A stretch of 64,000 nt of DNA, taken from assembly GCA_964036045.1 (NCBI GenBank), contig OZ038385.1, positions 60,483,919-60,547,918 on the forward strand, given 5' to 3'. Origin of the DNA: Eutreptiella sp. 'Long Island Sound 2002'. Taxonomy: Eukaryota; Euglenozoa; Euglenophyceae; Eutreptiales; Eutreptiaceae. Below, piece after piece: positions 43,166 to 55,600 of the stretch (its first letter is position 1; every line of letters starts with the position of its first letter). Both the position numbers and the translations under genes were made by a program. Below the pieces are notes generated by a model that had not been told where the DNA came from, did not search any database, and was given only the letters and a program-made list of their open reading frames with translations.

Positions 43166-46112
43166 TGACGCGTTCCCGTGGGGGGCCGGCCACGGGACGC
43201 TGCGGTGACACGCACAAGTGAGCAGGCAGGCAAGGCACTACGCTCACAAGGGCATCAATACGCCTGTGTCATATGACAAAGCGTTTCAGAATCCTTGCCA
43301 CTCTGTAAAGAGGGAACGAAAGTATGTACAGCAACACATCAGGATATGTACACATGGGGTTAAGACTGGACTGGGGTAAGGGCATCAAAGGACAATAGAC
43401 ACTCAGTCCCAACTCATATCCCAATCCCAGGTCCGACCCTCTCAGTGGCTGATGGGGGCGGGGGCTCAAACACAACCCATGCCCTGCTCAGTCCGGACCC
43501 TGAAACCCTGCCAATAGGGGGGGGTGTCCCGCCCAGCCACAGGCGAGTTCCTGGGAACCAAGGGGCTCCAAGGCCAACCGACAGTAACTCCCTATGCTCC
43601 CTTAATGGCAGGTCCCAACTCCACTCTGAGCCAGAGATATGGCCCCGCCATCATCACCCAGGAGTTGGTAGCTGAAAATGGGCTGTTTCAGCCCAAACTG
43701 AAATTAACTCAAAAATCCCCAAAATTGACCCCTCGTCCGGACCCGCCAGAGGTAGGGACGAGGCTACTGACCCTATGCCCTTCGAGTACGAACCCCCTGG
43801 AGCCCTCACCCAACCTGGTTCCCTCTGAGGTCCCGGCATCAGGGCAACACGGATGAGTCATGTGGGGTCATGATGCCAAAATCACCAAAATTGGCGTCAT
43901 TCCCACGCGTGGCTCGCCCGGCCAAGGTAAGGCCAATGGCTCACAGGGTAGGAGGCAGGACCTAGGACTTCTATCTGAGTGTACAACTTGGATTTAGGTC
44001 CGGGCTCCCTATGGGCTTAGAGAAATGGGGCCGCCAATTGACCACACGGAAGGGGGAAATTGGGGTCCCAAAATTGGGTCATTTTGGCTGCTTGAAATGA
44101 GCCAAAATTCGGTGTGCTCCCAATAGTATATCTCCACGCCGGCTTGGAGATCGGATCCGCCATTCCATACGCGATCCACCGGGAGTCCAATGGAGACTCC
44201 CATGCCCTTGGCTCTCAAAGATCTCCATGCCGCTCGGCGTGGTGACGATCCCAATTGGGTCCACAAATGCAAAAATGGCAAAATTGCCCATACTCAATTT
44301 GGCCTAGCGCCTTGACGAAGGCGGCTCCGCTTCGCCCACGTGGTGTGTGTACCATGGGGACCATTACCCATAACACCCATGTCATATATGGTCCATTGGT
44401 CCATGCGTCCGGCGTGCACGAAGGTTAGAACATGGGGCACGGCGGGCAGCAAAAGTGGAAAAATGCTCAAAATGGCCAAAATTGCGCACGCTCATGGTTA
44501 GGGCAAGTGAGGCACGTGCCCGACTTGGACCGGAGTGTGCCATAGGATTGATGTCAAGTCATATGTGTCCAACATATCTTTGGGGCGTCACCCAACTCCT
44601 CCGGTATTGGGAATGGCAGGGTCGCCAAGTGAGCCCATGATTTGGGATAGTCCCAAATCGCCAACATGGCGGCCACGGTATGCCAAGCCTAAGAGGAGTT
44701 ATTCGCCGGGTCCAAGATATGTTGGCTACCGAAGTATGTACCCTCATAACATACTTGGGTCATGATGTCAATTGAGCGCAACGTTGAGATACACGGTCGC
44801 CACTTGACATCATGACGAGCCAAAAATGGCAAAATTGACACAATGACACACAAAAGTGCCTTGAAAGGTCTACAATTATATTATAATATCTCCGGCTTGG
44901 ATCGTGCAATCACTTAATCCTTCTAAACACAATGACTTGACACCAATGACCTTCGATCCCACGTATGTGCTCCACTTGGGGCGCCTTGAAAGGTTACGAG
45001 CGCTGCTTCCCAAGTGGGCACATGAAAATATGGAAAAATGTAAAATACACACCTTGCTCCCAACGCATCGCTTCGGGATCACCACACAAGCTTCCCTTCA
45101 CGAAGGTTAGGCTTGCAATTGACCGTAGGGAGTACGGAGAAGGGGCTTGCACAATATGAGGTCCATTGGCGGGCTTGTCTTGGAGCAATGGGCCCGCCAA
45201 ATGGGCACGCAACACAACACATGGCACATACCAAATATTGCCCAAAAATGTAGCTCCCACCACGATATGTCATGCCCCTCCAAGGGCATAACTTTGTGTC
45301 AATCGCTCATAGGAACTCAAGGAGAGTTCCTATGCAACACCAACACTTGCGCGCTACACTCGAAAGTTATCTTAACGCACGCAATATCATGGTCATAGAG
45401 TTATAACGCAAACTCTACCCTCTTGACCATGATCCATTACACTAGCGCGCATGTGTGGAAACGCAAGGCATATAAAGCTTCCTAAATTACGTCGGGAGTA
45501 TTGTGAATACATCCCACGTTTCCTTATCGTCAATACTCGCAAGCAACACGAGATATGACCTTCACAAGTGGCCTCACGAATCAACTTTGTTTTGCCCATA
45601 TCTTTAAGACAAATGGAGGGCAGGATAAAAGGGAAGTTGATTCGTGCATACGGAAGCACGTAGGTCCACTCGAAAGAGGTCAAATCAAGTGCGGGGATGT
45701 CGAAGTCGAAAATCCGATTTCGACATCCTGAAAAATTCGGATTAAGGTTGCGAGTATTAATTATGAAAATTGCGGAAGCATCCATGCAGTTCCTGGCGAC
45801 TTTGGAGCCTTCGTCGCGGATAACGTTAAAATTTCCATTATAAACAGTTAATCTGGCGGTTACGGTAAAGTCGCGAACCAACCGCCAGCAGTCAAAACAG
45901 TGAGTATCGGAACGGAAGCATAAAAATTGACGGAAACAATATGAAAATAAAACCCTGTTGATTCCTGATATTCTGATACACAAATCTCCGCTGGCGGTGC
46001 ATCGGTTGCCGATGCGGGGCTTCACGGCACGGAACACGCCGTGCATGGGGTTAGTGGACCGGAGACCGGTTGTATGCCGTAACCTGGCCATGGGGTTCTG
46101 GGTACCGCTTCA
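43166..46112 (-). repeat. E3 3' LTR
   Basis: On the minus strand it runs from TGAAGCGG (46112), right after a purine tract, to CGCGTCA (43166), giving TG...CA and 2947 bp. The upstream half is a diverged relative of the E2 LTR, recognisable over long stretches. The downstream 0.83 kb is unlike E2 but is repeated at 57408-58232. The end next to the border holds a GC-rich hairpin (CCCGTGG with CCACGGG). No protein-coding gene is seen. Confidence 0.87.
45695..45728 (-). promoter_or_regulatory. Conserved LTR hairpin (E3 LTR)
   Basis: The 32-nt core is identical to the E2 hairpin although the rest of the LTR has diverged strongly. The outermost pair is G-C here and C-G in E2, a compensatory change. 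Confidence 0.62.
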
Positions 46113-47605
46113 CCCCCCTCCTTAGAGCAAACTCTGGGGGGGCTCGATAACACCCACGCATGGCAGCGGGTACCCAGGACCACTTCCTGAGAGGGGGGGG
46201 GGTGTCACATCCTCACTTCAGTAAGTCACAGTAAGATAGGTATCCCACAGTGGGATAGGTACGCTGCTGTAACAGCTCGTAGCACATGTATAGTATCAAG
46301 TATCAAGCCCCGGGTCCTGGCGGCGATTGTTCGGCATCCAAAGGACCCGTTAACCCATACCAGGCGCACCGGGTGCCGGCTGCTACGGTCACCACCACAG
46401 TGGCAGTGGCATACACGGCCAACATAGGCGTCACACGACGGCCGAGGTGGCCCCACAAGTCGAGAGCGACCACATAGATCCATCAGGCTACCCCAAGCTT
46501 CCCAAGGCCCGCCGACTGGGGAGAGTCCCCACGGGTCCTTCCTCGGGCGCACCATGTCCATATCCATACGACGCGAGTCCAGAGTGCCATAGTCGAACTC
46601 CTTACGAACCCCAAATCGTAAGGGAACTCCTCCTGAAGGGATCGGGCATTAAGGCCGTCTTTTCCCTCGCCCTACTACCACGAAGCGTGGCCATACATGA
46701 GGGAGTCCTCATGCAGTGTGGGCGGAGGCGTCGACTCCTCAAACCACCAGTTTCCCAGGCAGACTGACCGAGGTCAGGAGCACCGGAGGCCGCCATCCGA
46801 ATGCAAGTGCATCTGCAAATCGGTAGGCTCACACTGGGACTGACAGTGGCGGACCGCTGGGAGTGTAGTCAGGCAACTGGGCTTCCCGCCTGGCGCCATC
46901 AGGATCTCCACACATCACAGCGAATAGGGCAACACGGTATCACGGGCACTCAAACAGTAGAATCTGTAATCAAGTACTGGTCCAGGCTGGACCAGGCTGT
47001 AAGGATATGTACACGGCGACTCAAGGCGCCTCTGTATCCCGATTTGTGGTGAAAAACAGTCCATCCCTCAGCGATGGGCTGATGACACTTAACATACAGA
47101 TGCACATATCCTGGAGGGCAGAAAAGCAAGCAACAATTTGGGTAAATAGGCGTGTAAACACACTCAGAACAGAGTGCCAAACCACGCCACGGTCAGGACA
47201 AGGCAAATGCAGGAGGATGGACAGGATAACGCCTGAGTTCAGGCATATATAGTCTCGAGACACACGTCGACTGGTCTGGATTCCGCAAATGCCATGGAAC
47301 CAGACCACACACCAAAAAAATCGCAATGCCGATGACAGCGGCATCCGTTGCGCAACGTCGTATGGGCTTCAAGGCCCCAAGAGCTCAGAATTATGAAGGT
47401 CAGTCGCCCTACCTGGTTTCCCAAGGATTCAGCAGGGGGGGAGTGACGAATAAAAGAAGAGAGGGGCCATCCTCCTCTGGATTCAGCAGGGGGGGGGTAT
47501 ATGGCCACTCTGTCACCAAAAGATGGAAGAGAGCAAGCAAGTAAGGGACGATTCGTCGGCCTCACAAGCGCTCATAACACATCAGGCGAGAGCTCAGGGT
47601 GCTGA
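46113..47605 (-). other. E3 3' untranslated region and purine tract
   Basis: No gene is seen in 1.5 kb. A purine tract AAGGAGGGGGG (minus strand, 46113-46123) directly precedes the 3' LTR, as in E2. Further G-rich runs occur at 46191-46202, 47434-47442 and 47490-47498, the last two within a short repeated ATTCAGCAGGGGGGG unit. Confidence 0.8.
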
Positions 47606-50600
47606 TCAGGCACCCCTGGCTGCAATCGCCCGGGTGAGTGCTGCCAAGTCCGAAACGTGGATCTTGGTCTTGTGCTTGCGGATGTACTCCATGAAGGGAG
47701 TATTGACCCGCGGCACAAACGAGGAGACGGGTTCCCAGGTGTCGTGGGACGGCCCATAGCCTCGCCAACGAACCTTGAACTCCAGACCTCCGGGTGCCGA
47801 GGCTTTCGGACGCTGGGCCAGGATCCTCTCGACCGTATAGTCGTCCTGCTCAGCATAGTCGTCGTCCGAATCGGCCTCATGCCTGGCGTAGTCCAGGGAC
47901 ACATGTCGGCCACGGAGGTCGGGTTCCCGCACACGGAGTTGACTCTCGTGGCGCTCCCGGAACTGTCCGTGACCCACCTTGATGCGGTAGGTGTCCTCAC
48001 CAATCCTGCGGACCACCTCGCCGGGTGTGAACCAGGTCTTGGTGCGGTGGGTGCCCATGGGGCGGGGTCTGATCACCCACACCGGGTCTCCCACCCTGAA
48101 CTTCTGCGCTGTCGAGCTCGGGGCGGACTTCTGACGCTCAGCATGCTCCTTCTCAAGCTGCTGGCGGATGTCCCGCGCCGTTTGCTCTTGCCGCGCGAAG
48201 AACTCCTTGGCATCCATAGCCATGCCATCACCAGACAAGGGAAGTCCCCTACCCAGGGGGTCCCTGCCAAACAGAATCTGGTGAGGGGATAAACCGCCCG
48301 GAGTGGGGGTGTCATGATGGGCCTTCAGAGCAGGCCACATCTCCTCAAACCAGTTCCGCCGTGGATTGGTGATGTGGATCTTGCGCAGCTTCTCGAACAG
48401 CTGCCGTCCAGCCACTTCAGCACGGCCGTTAGACCGGCTGAGATAGGCAACGCTCTTGGCATGTCGTATTCCCATGAGGGAACACATAGCCTTGAACCAG
48501 CCACCAGTAAACTGGGGCCCTCGGTCACTGCAAATGGTGCGGGGGATGTCAAAGACGGTCAGCCAATGACGAATCATCATGACTGCCACTTCCTTGGCAA
48601 GCAACCCCTTTTTGCGTGCCGGAACGGCTACAACGTAGCCGCTGTGGCGGTCCACACAGAGAACCACACAGTCAAAGGTCTCCTTGCCAATGTGCACTTC
48701 GGGCATGGAGAAGACGTCCATGGCCACGCTCTCCATGGGCTGGTCAGGAACCGGCGTCCATTGGGGTTCCCCCTTGACGTTCCGGTTGTCGGGATTGCAG
48801 GCCTGACAGACCGAGCAACCCTTCCTGACCTTCTTGATGGCGGTGTAGAGAACGATATGGTCGATCTCGAACCGACGCTGCATGTCAAGAGCTTGCTTCT
48901 TGACCCCTGGGTGCAGCATGTGGTGGTGCCAAGCTTCACACAGCTCGAGCACCCGGGACTCTGGGACTAGCAGCTTACCATTCCGGTAGAGCTTGCCATC
49001 TTCCTCAGTCAGCCCCTTTGGCCACTTCTGCCCGTCGTCAGGGTCGGTCACAGCCCTATACTCGGCCGCAAAGGCCTCAGACTTGGCGTAATCGTCGGTC
49101 CAGTCGTCCTGGAGGCAAGACTCTGGGAAGAGGTGCTTGTCGGACTCCACTCCCACAGGGGGTGCCGGACCGGGCCTTCCGCCCGCGGCACCCACAGGGG
49201 CGAGTACACTGACCGTTCTGCTCACCCTCGAAGCGAGGGGGGCATCTGCGGCCATGACGACGAAGCATTTAACATCCTCCTCCTCCATCAGGCGCTCCAT
49301 TTCAATGATCTTCTTGGCTTCAGCGGTCTCAGCCTCATCGCCATGGGCAGAGATATCCTGCATGCCCTTGCTGGCGGGATAGGCCCACCTACTGAGACAG
49401 TCCGCCACGGTGTTATCCTTTCCAGGAATATAAACAACCGTAAGGTCGAACTTGGCCAAGGTCTCGTGCCATCTTGCCCGTCGGGAGGCGGGACCTGAGG
49501 GGGTGTCCACGTGCTCCTTGTGCCACGACTGCAGACTCTGATGGTCGGTGCAGACGGTGACGGGATGGAGGGCTATGTACCCAGCCCATTTCCTGAGAGC
49601 CATGACGATGGCATACGCCTCCTTTTCACGGGGCGTCCACGTCCGTCTCTGGCCTTCCGCCAGGACTCGGCTCCAGAAGGCCACGGGCACGTGCCTCCCA
49701 TCGTCAAGCACTTGCTCCAACACAGCCCCAATGGCGTAGTCGGAAGCGTCGGTGCGCAGGACGAACCCTCGGTCGGGATCCACGAGGTGCAGACCCACTG
49801 CGGATAGCAGCGTTTGCTTCATCCCCTCAAAGGCACGGTCAGACTCTTCAGTCCAGACCAGAGCCTTCTTGGACCCCTTCTTGGTCTCCTCTCGGTTGCC
49901 CTTGAGCATGGTCGTCATGGGGGCTGCATACTCGGCATACATTTTGATATACCCCGAGTAGTAATTGCAGAACCCCAAGTACGCCCGTAGCTCAGAGACC
50001 GTTTTGGGCTTTTCCCAGTGCTCAATCGCAGCCACCTTGCCAGGTATGGGCTTTCGCTGCCCGTTCCCAACTACGTGGCCAGCGAAGACCACCTCGCTTA
50101 CCGCAATGGTGGCCTTGTCACTGCTGCCCGTGAGTTTGTGCCGAACCAGAAGGTCCAGCACTCGAGTGACGTCCCTCTCGTGTGCCTCCAGGAGCTCCTC
50201 GTAGCTCATGCTGGGGTCCCCGGACGCGATGATCACGTCGTCCACGAAGGGGTCCGCACAGTCGCGCACCGGCTCAAGCAGGTTCTCCAGCATCCGCTGA
50301 AAAGCCGCATTGCCGTTGGTGACGCCCATAGGCATCACCTTCCACTGGAGAGGTCCAAGTGGGGTGCTCATGGCTGTGCAGGCACGGGACTCTTCGGCGA
50401 GAGGCATCTGATGATAACCATGTTTCAGGTCAATCACCGTGAAGATCCTCCGCCGGTGTTGCTTTTGCAGCATGTCCTCAATGAGGGGCAGCGTATAGCT
50501 GTCGTGCTGCGTTTGGGCGTTCAGGCCGCGGTAGTCGACCACGAGCCGCCACTCACCGGCAACCTTCTTGGGGACGACGAAGCAGGGAGAGGCCCACTCG

Positions 50601-52626
50601 GAGTGGCACGGCTCAAGCCAGCCTCTCTGGATGAAGTCACGGAGGATCTTCTCCATGGCCTCTTTCCTCTCGCCCCTCAGGGCAAACTCCCGGTGACGAT
50701 ACACACGGGGGTCCTGCTTCAGTCGTATCTTGGCCTCGCCATACGGTCCACGCACCGGTGGGAGGAACACAGGCTTTCCGCTGAAGAAGGTCTCGCCATA
50801 CTTCTGCTTCAGCCTGGCCCTCAACGCCTGGATCTTGGGGCAGTCATCGGACTCCGCCTTGGCTTTTCCGGGCACTTGAACCACGGAGCTTACTTGAGGG
50901 GTAGCGACCCCGCTCGCTTTCGGCTCAGGTGGTCTTCCCAGGTGGCCCAAAGGGCCATCTCTGGTCTTGCCTCGGAACAGATCGCCGTAGGTGGGTGGGT
51001 TACCGCCAGGCGGCTCGTCTTGGCTGGACATGTGATCCAGCACCCTCTGCACGAAGGTATTCCCGTCATAGGAACCGGAGACGATTGAGTCCACTTCCCA
51101 CCAGGCTTTGTCCTGGCCTTTGCCCTCACGCTGGTTTCCCCAGTCGTGAAAGGGCTGATCCATATACCCCTGAACCAGATCCCACTCCTCTTCAGTGAGG
51201 GGGTCTTCGGAGTCCGATTCTTCGATGTCAACAGGGGGAACCGCAAAGCATTGCCGCCATGGCTCTGCTATGATGCGGTTGACACACACGAAGTCCGTGG
51301 TGTCGGCCTGATCAAGGCCCCCATCCACATAGTGGAATTCTGTTGGCCATCTCTGGGGTGGCATGGGCTGTCCCTTAGCGTCCTGATAGACACTCTCTCC
51401 AGCCGGTAGGACGACCTTGTTCAAGGTCATGTTGGTCAATGAGGCTACCCAATGTCGGGTACTTTCCTCCTCGGTGCATCCCATAGGAACAACCAGCACT
51501 GCCTTGGAGCGGTCCTTGCGAATCTTCGCTATCGCTCTTGGAATGTCCCAACGGGGGCAATGGATCCACATCAATCCCTGATGCGGACCCCAGTGCTTCT
51601 TCCACGCGGAGTCCTGGGCGCTCCAGTACTTCTCACATACCCGCAGATGGGCGGAGGTTCCTGAAGAGAACGCATCCAGGGCCAGATCCGACGCTCCCAG
51701 GTCCGCGACCACTCGGTACGCCACTTCCGGCCTTACGCCGTACTCCTGGTTTGCTGGCCCAGTAGGCTCAGTGTCCAGCGCGGCCACTTCGAGCTGATTG
51801 CGTTCGGGGTGGATCCATTGGCATTCCACATGGTGCTCAGGTGACGAAAGCCACGAGAGCTGGTCGTCCTGGTACAGGGTCATGGAGGCCTGGGCCGGGA
51901 GGACGCCGGAATCCGTCTCCATCATGAAGTCGTACCCGACGATCATGTCCCAGTCCATCTCGGCCTCGTAGAAGCTACCGTGCAGGAGGATTTCCTTGCC
52001 GAGGTCTGGGCGGCTCAGCTCACGATGGTTCACGAACTGCAGCCCAATGGCCGCTTCCTTCGTGCCTCCCACCATGTACTGGCCGTTCGCCACCTTCAGC
52101 CTGACAGGTTTCCGACTGTCGGTAAGACACTCTGGCGGAAGCAGGCCAGCCTTGACCAAGCTGACTTGAGCTCCCGTGTCGACCAACACGTCGAAAACCT
52201 TTTCCACTTCATGCATAAGGCACGGACCTTAAGATGCAACTGCCGCTCGCGACCGACACGGCGCACGGCGTGCAAACTCAGGATCTCCGGCCGTTCCAGA
52301 AGCTCCACAAGCGACTGGTGCAGGTCGTGGACAATGGGCTCAGGCTGCCCATCTGCAGCATCCAGCTGCGGTCCGGGTGATCCTCCGATACTTTCGGATA
52401 GATCCTGTAGTACATCAAACACGTTCTTGGTCGCGAAGGACGGACGGGTGCAAGGGTTCGTGCCTTCACTTGCCCTCACCCCGCCTCCGCGACTGGGCGC
52501 CAGACCGGGCCTTCCGCCCGCCGCAGTCCCCTTGTGCTTACCGACTCCCGACAGAGATGGATCGGCGCTTCCCACGTCACCATCCTGCGACCGCCCTAGC
52601 TGGGGCCCTTGGCTGCAGGGGCTCCG
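47606..52626 (-). CDS. pol: E3 Pol: protease, methyltransferase-like remnant, RT, RNase H, integrase, chromodomain
   Basis: Pol follows the gag stop (TAG at 52627-52629) in the gag frame, then changes frame near 52214, inside protease, by an apparent one-base deletion. From 52216 to 47606 it is open for 1536 codons. Protease shows VDTGAQVSLV (52177-52190). A Dam-like domain (about 51480-51690, LALDAFSSG) lacks NPP and reads HCPRWD. RT has FVDD at 50238-50249, and RNase H has RTDASDYAIG near 49745. Integrase keeps the zinc region (HPGVKK, CSVCQAC), MDVFSMPEV, CSDRGPQF and NGRAEVAGRQ, so all catalytic acids are present. A chromodomain (about 47690-47850, KVRWRGYG, TWEP) ends the protein. Apart from the frameshift it looks functional. 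Confidence 0.92.
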
Positions 52627-55600
52627 CTAGGGGGCGTCGGTTGTGGAAGAGGGGGTGTTCTCCTCGGCCTCAACGTCGTTGATGCCTTTCTTTCTTCCCC
52701 CTTTACCTCCTCCTTTACCCTTCTTGTCCTTGTCCTTGTTCGGGTCGTTCTGGTTGTTCTCCTTGTTCTTGGTGTCCGACCTGGGGACCCAGTTCCGCTT
52801 GATCTCCTGGATCTCCTTGGCCAACTCGTTTCCCACCGACGACATCAGCTTGGCCAGCTCGTCCTTGTCCACTTCCATCTTGGCTTCCCGGATACCCGCG
52901 GGCGCACGCTTCTTCGACCCGTGCACCTTCTTGTAAGCCTCCGTGTCGGCCTTGTGGACGGGGCATGTTCGGTGGTCATGGTTGAAGCCTTTCTTCCTCC
53001 CATAACACACGAAACAGCCCTGAGGGTGAGCTCGTACGAACTCCCCAAAGGACAGCGGAGGGTCGCCAATACGGCGAGGGTCCCTCTTCTCCTGCTTCTT
53101 CCAACCTGGCTGCAGGGGCTTCCAGTTTGCTGGCTTGGTCCCCGCGCTCATGTTCTTGGCCACGAAGGCACACACGGCCATTTCGGCGGGCTCATCGTCG
53201 TCGTCATCGTCGACGAGAGTCTCATCGCCGCCGGCTCCCGCTGGGTCCATGGCAGATTCCCCGCCAGGCCCCTCGCCAACGTAGTTGACGTCGCGGTCGC
53301 CGGGCCTCAACCCGCGGGTGTGGTGGAGGTTTCGGTACTCCTTGAGTACTTCCTCGCCAACCCACTCCAGGATCTCGTCGCAGCTCATCCGCGCCGGGAT
53401 GGGCTGCAGACGGATGGTCTGGCCGCTCAACTCACAGTCGTCAAGGCGCCAAATCGCGGTCTTCTCGCGATCGCCCGAGACGGTGATGAGAAGAGCGTTC
53501 CGCAGGGAGTGCCGTTTGACATCCCGGGCCACGTTCTTCTTCGCCCAACTCACCACGTTCGTATGATACTCCTTGGGGAGCATCATCTTGACCGTGTGGT
53601 TGGACTTGGCCCTCTTGGATTCCTCCTTGGTGACCCTCTTGATCCATGCTTCCGGTAGCATGGAGAGCAGGCGAGCCTGCTCGTCACCCTCGTTCCAATC
53701 CTCCACGTTGCGGCGGAAGAGGGTGTATTTCCCTCGGAAGTCACGCCATTCCCGTAGGCGGATTTCCCGTCCATCATGCTCAAGCTTGATGGACTTCCAG
53801 CGCTTGGCAGCCACCTGCGGGGCGTCCACCCGCTCCTGCTCGTTGAGCCACTTCTTGGCGTCCTTGAGGGTCTTGATTTTCCCCTCCTTGGTCGCCACGA
53901 AGTATAGCTCGCCGAGCACTTCCGGCAGGCGGTACCTGAACCGTTTGAAGACATATCTCTCCGCATCCGCGGGAGGTTGGTCTTCAGTGACGGCCAGCCC
54001 CCAGTCGTCCAGCTTCTCCAAGAAGCGGTCGAGGTTGAGGGGGTTGCCGTCGTACATGGGGGGCTTGATGTCCTTCAAGTCTTCCCACACGGCGGCGTCC
54101 GCGGCCTTAGAGACCATGAACGCCGGCCGCGAGGTCGACCGAGGTTCCCATCGGCCTCGCCCACGGACTCCCACGGCCGCCACGTCCATCTCCTCCATGG
54201 AATCCCTGTGGCTACGCCGCGGTTCCTCCACGTACGCTGAACCGAAGTGTTCACGCCGTACTGCATCCATGTACGCATCCTCATCACGGCGCCGGCGGCT
54301 GCGTTCAGCGGCCTCCCGTCGTACACCACGCGGCGGGTTGATGTCGAACTCCTCCAGGTCCAGGTCCAGGTCCAGGTCCCCACCTTCGCCGACATCCCAG
54401 TCCACGTCTCCTCTGGGGACCTCATCCCTGAGTCCACCATAACGTCCTCCAGCCCTGGGGATTGGCGCCGGGGCTGGTGCCGGGCGTCGGGGGCGTACAG
54501 GCGTCCGCGGTGGGGCACGGCGGTTGTGGTAGTCCGCGCTGAGCCACTCATCGCGCCATTCCTCACTGCCACTGCCGGGCGGCACGCGCTCGTTGCGGCG
54601 GCCCGCGCTGTGGTGAGAGGGGGCGGTGAGAGAGGGGGCACTGGCGCTGGGGCGACTCCTGGGGGCTCCGCCGGGGGCGTGGGGTCTGCCTGGACCTGGT
54701 CCGGGTCCCCAGCCGTCGTCCGACGAGCCAGACTCCAGGGGTGGGTGGTCGCTGCCGACCCTCCCACGGGCTTCCAGCGCATCCAGCCTATCCTGCAGGC
54801 CGCTGACGACGTTGGTCAGCGACTTGGTCTCGGCCCTGGCGATGTCCAGGTTCTTCTGCGCACGCGCGGCGACCGTGGAGATGCGAGCCATCTCGCTCTT
54901 GCCCGTGTCTACCTCCAGCTCGAGCAATTGGACTCTCCTGCGGAGGTAGACAATCCACCGCCAGGTGGCATCCGGGACACCGTTCCCTGGTGGGTCGCCG
55001 GGGTCCCCAGGGGGTCCTCCAGGAGGGCCTCCGCCGGGTCCGCCCGGTCCAGGGGGTCCTCCCCCGCCCGGTGGTCCGCCTCCAGGGGGTCCACTTGGTG
55101 GGCGTCCTCCAGGGGGTCCTGAAGGTCCTCCGCCAGGGGGTCCCGGTGGATCTCCGCCGGGTCGCCTCGGTGGGTCCGAGGATGGGCGCCTCCTCGTGAT
55201 GCCGAAGTCCATGTCGTCATCCTCGTCCATGTCGCCCCACCTGGGCGTCTCGGTCACGGAGGACTCGGAGCTCCGGTAGGGAGGAGGGGGATCCTCATCC
55301 TCACCTTCCATGGGGACGTCTCCGCCACTTCCGCCCGTCCAAGCCACCACTTGGCGATGTCGACGGCCTCGTTCATCCCCGTCACTGGCGGTGAAGAAGG
55401 GGTCACTGTCGTGGGGGTGCCCACCCGCTGGCCTCCGCGGCCTCTCGGGGGTCTTCCCCTTGCCCTTCCTCCGTCGACGGGCGGTGGTGCTACCGCTCCC
55501 ACTGCTGCCCGTGTCCGCCTCATCCAGCTTCATCCTGGAGGAGGCGTCCCCTTCGAAAAGCCTTCGAAGGGTCTCCACTCGCGATCCTCCCGGGGGAGTC

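Noticed and set aside
43166-43995. The repeat shared with 57408-58232 as a separate transposon
   Set aside because: Its borders coincide with the E3 LTR end, the E3 internal border and the PLE insertion, so it is explained as E3 LTR.
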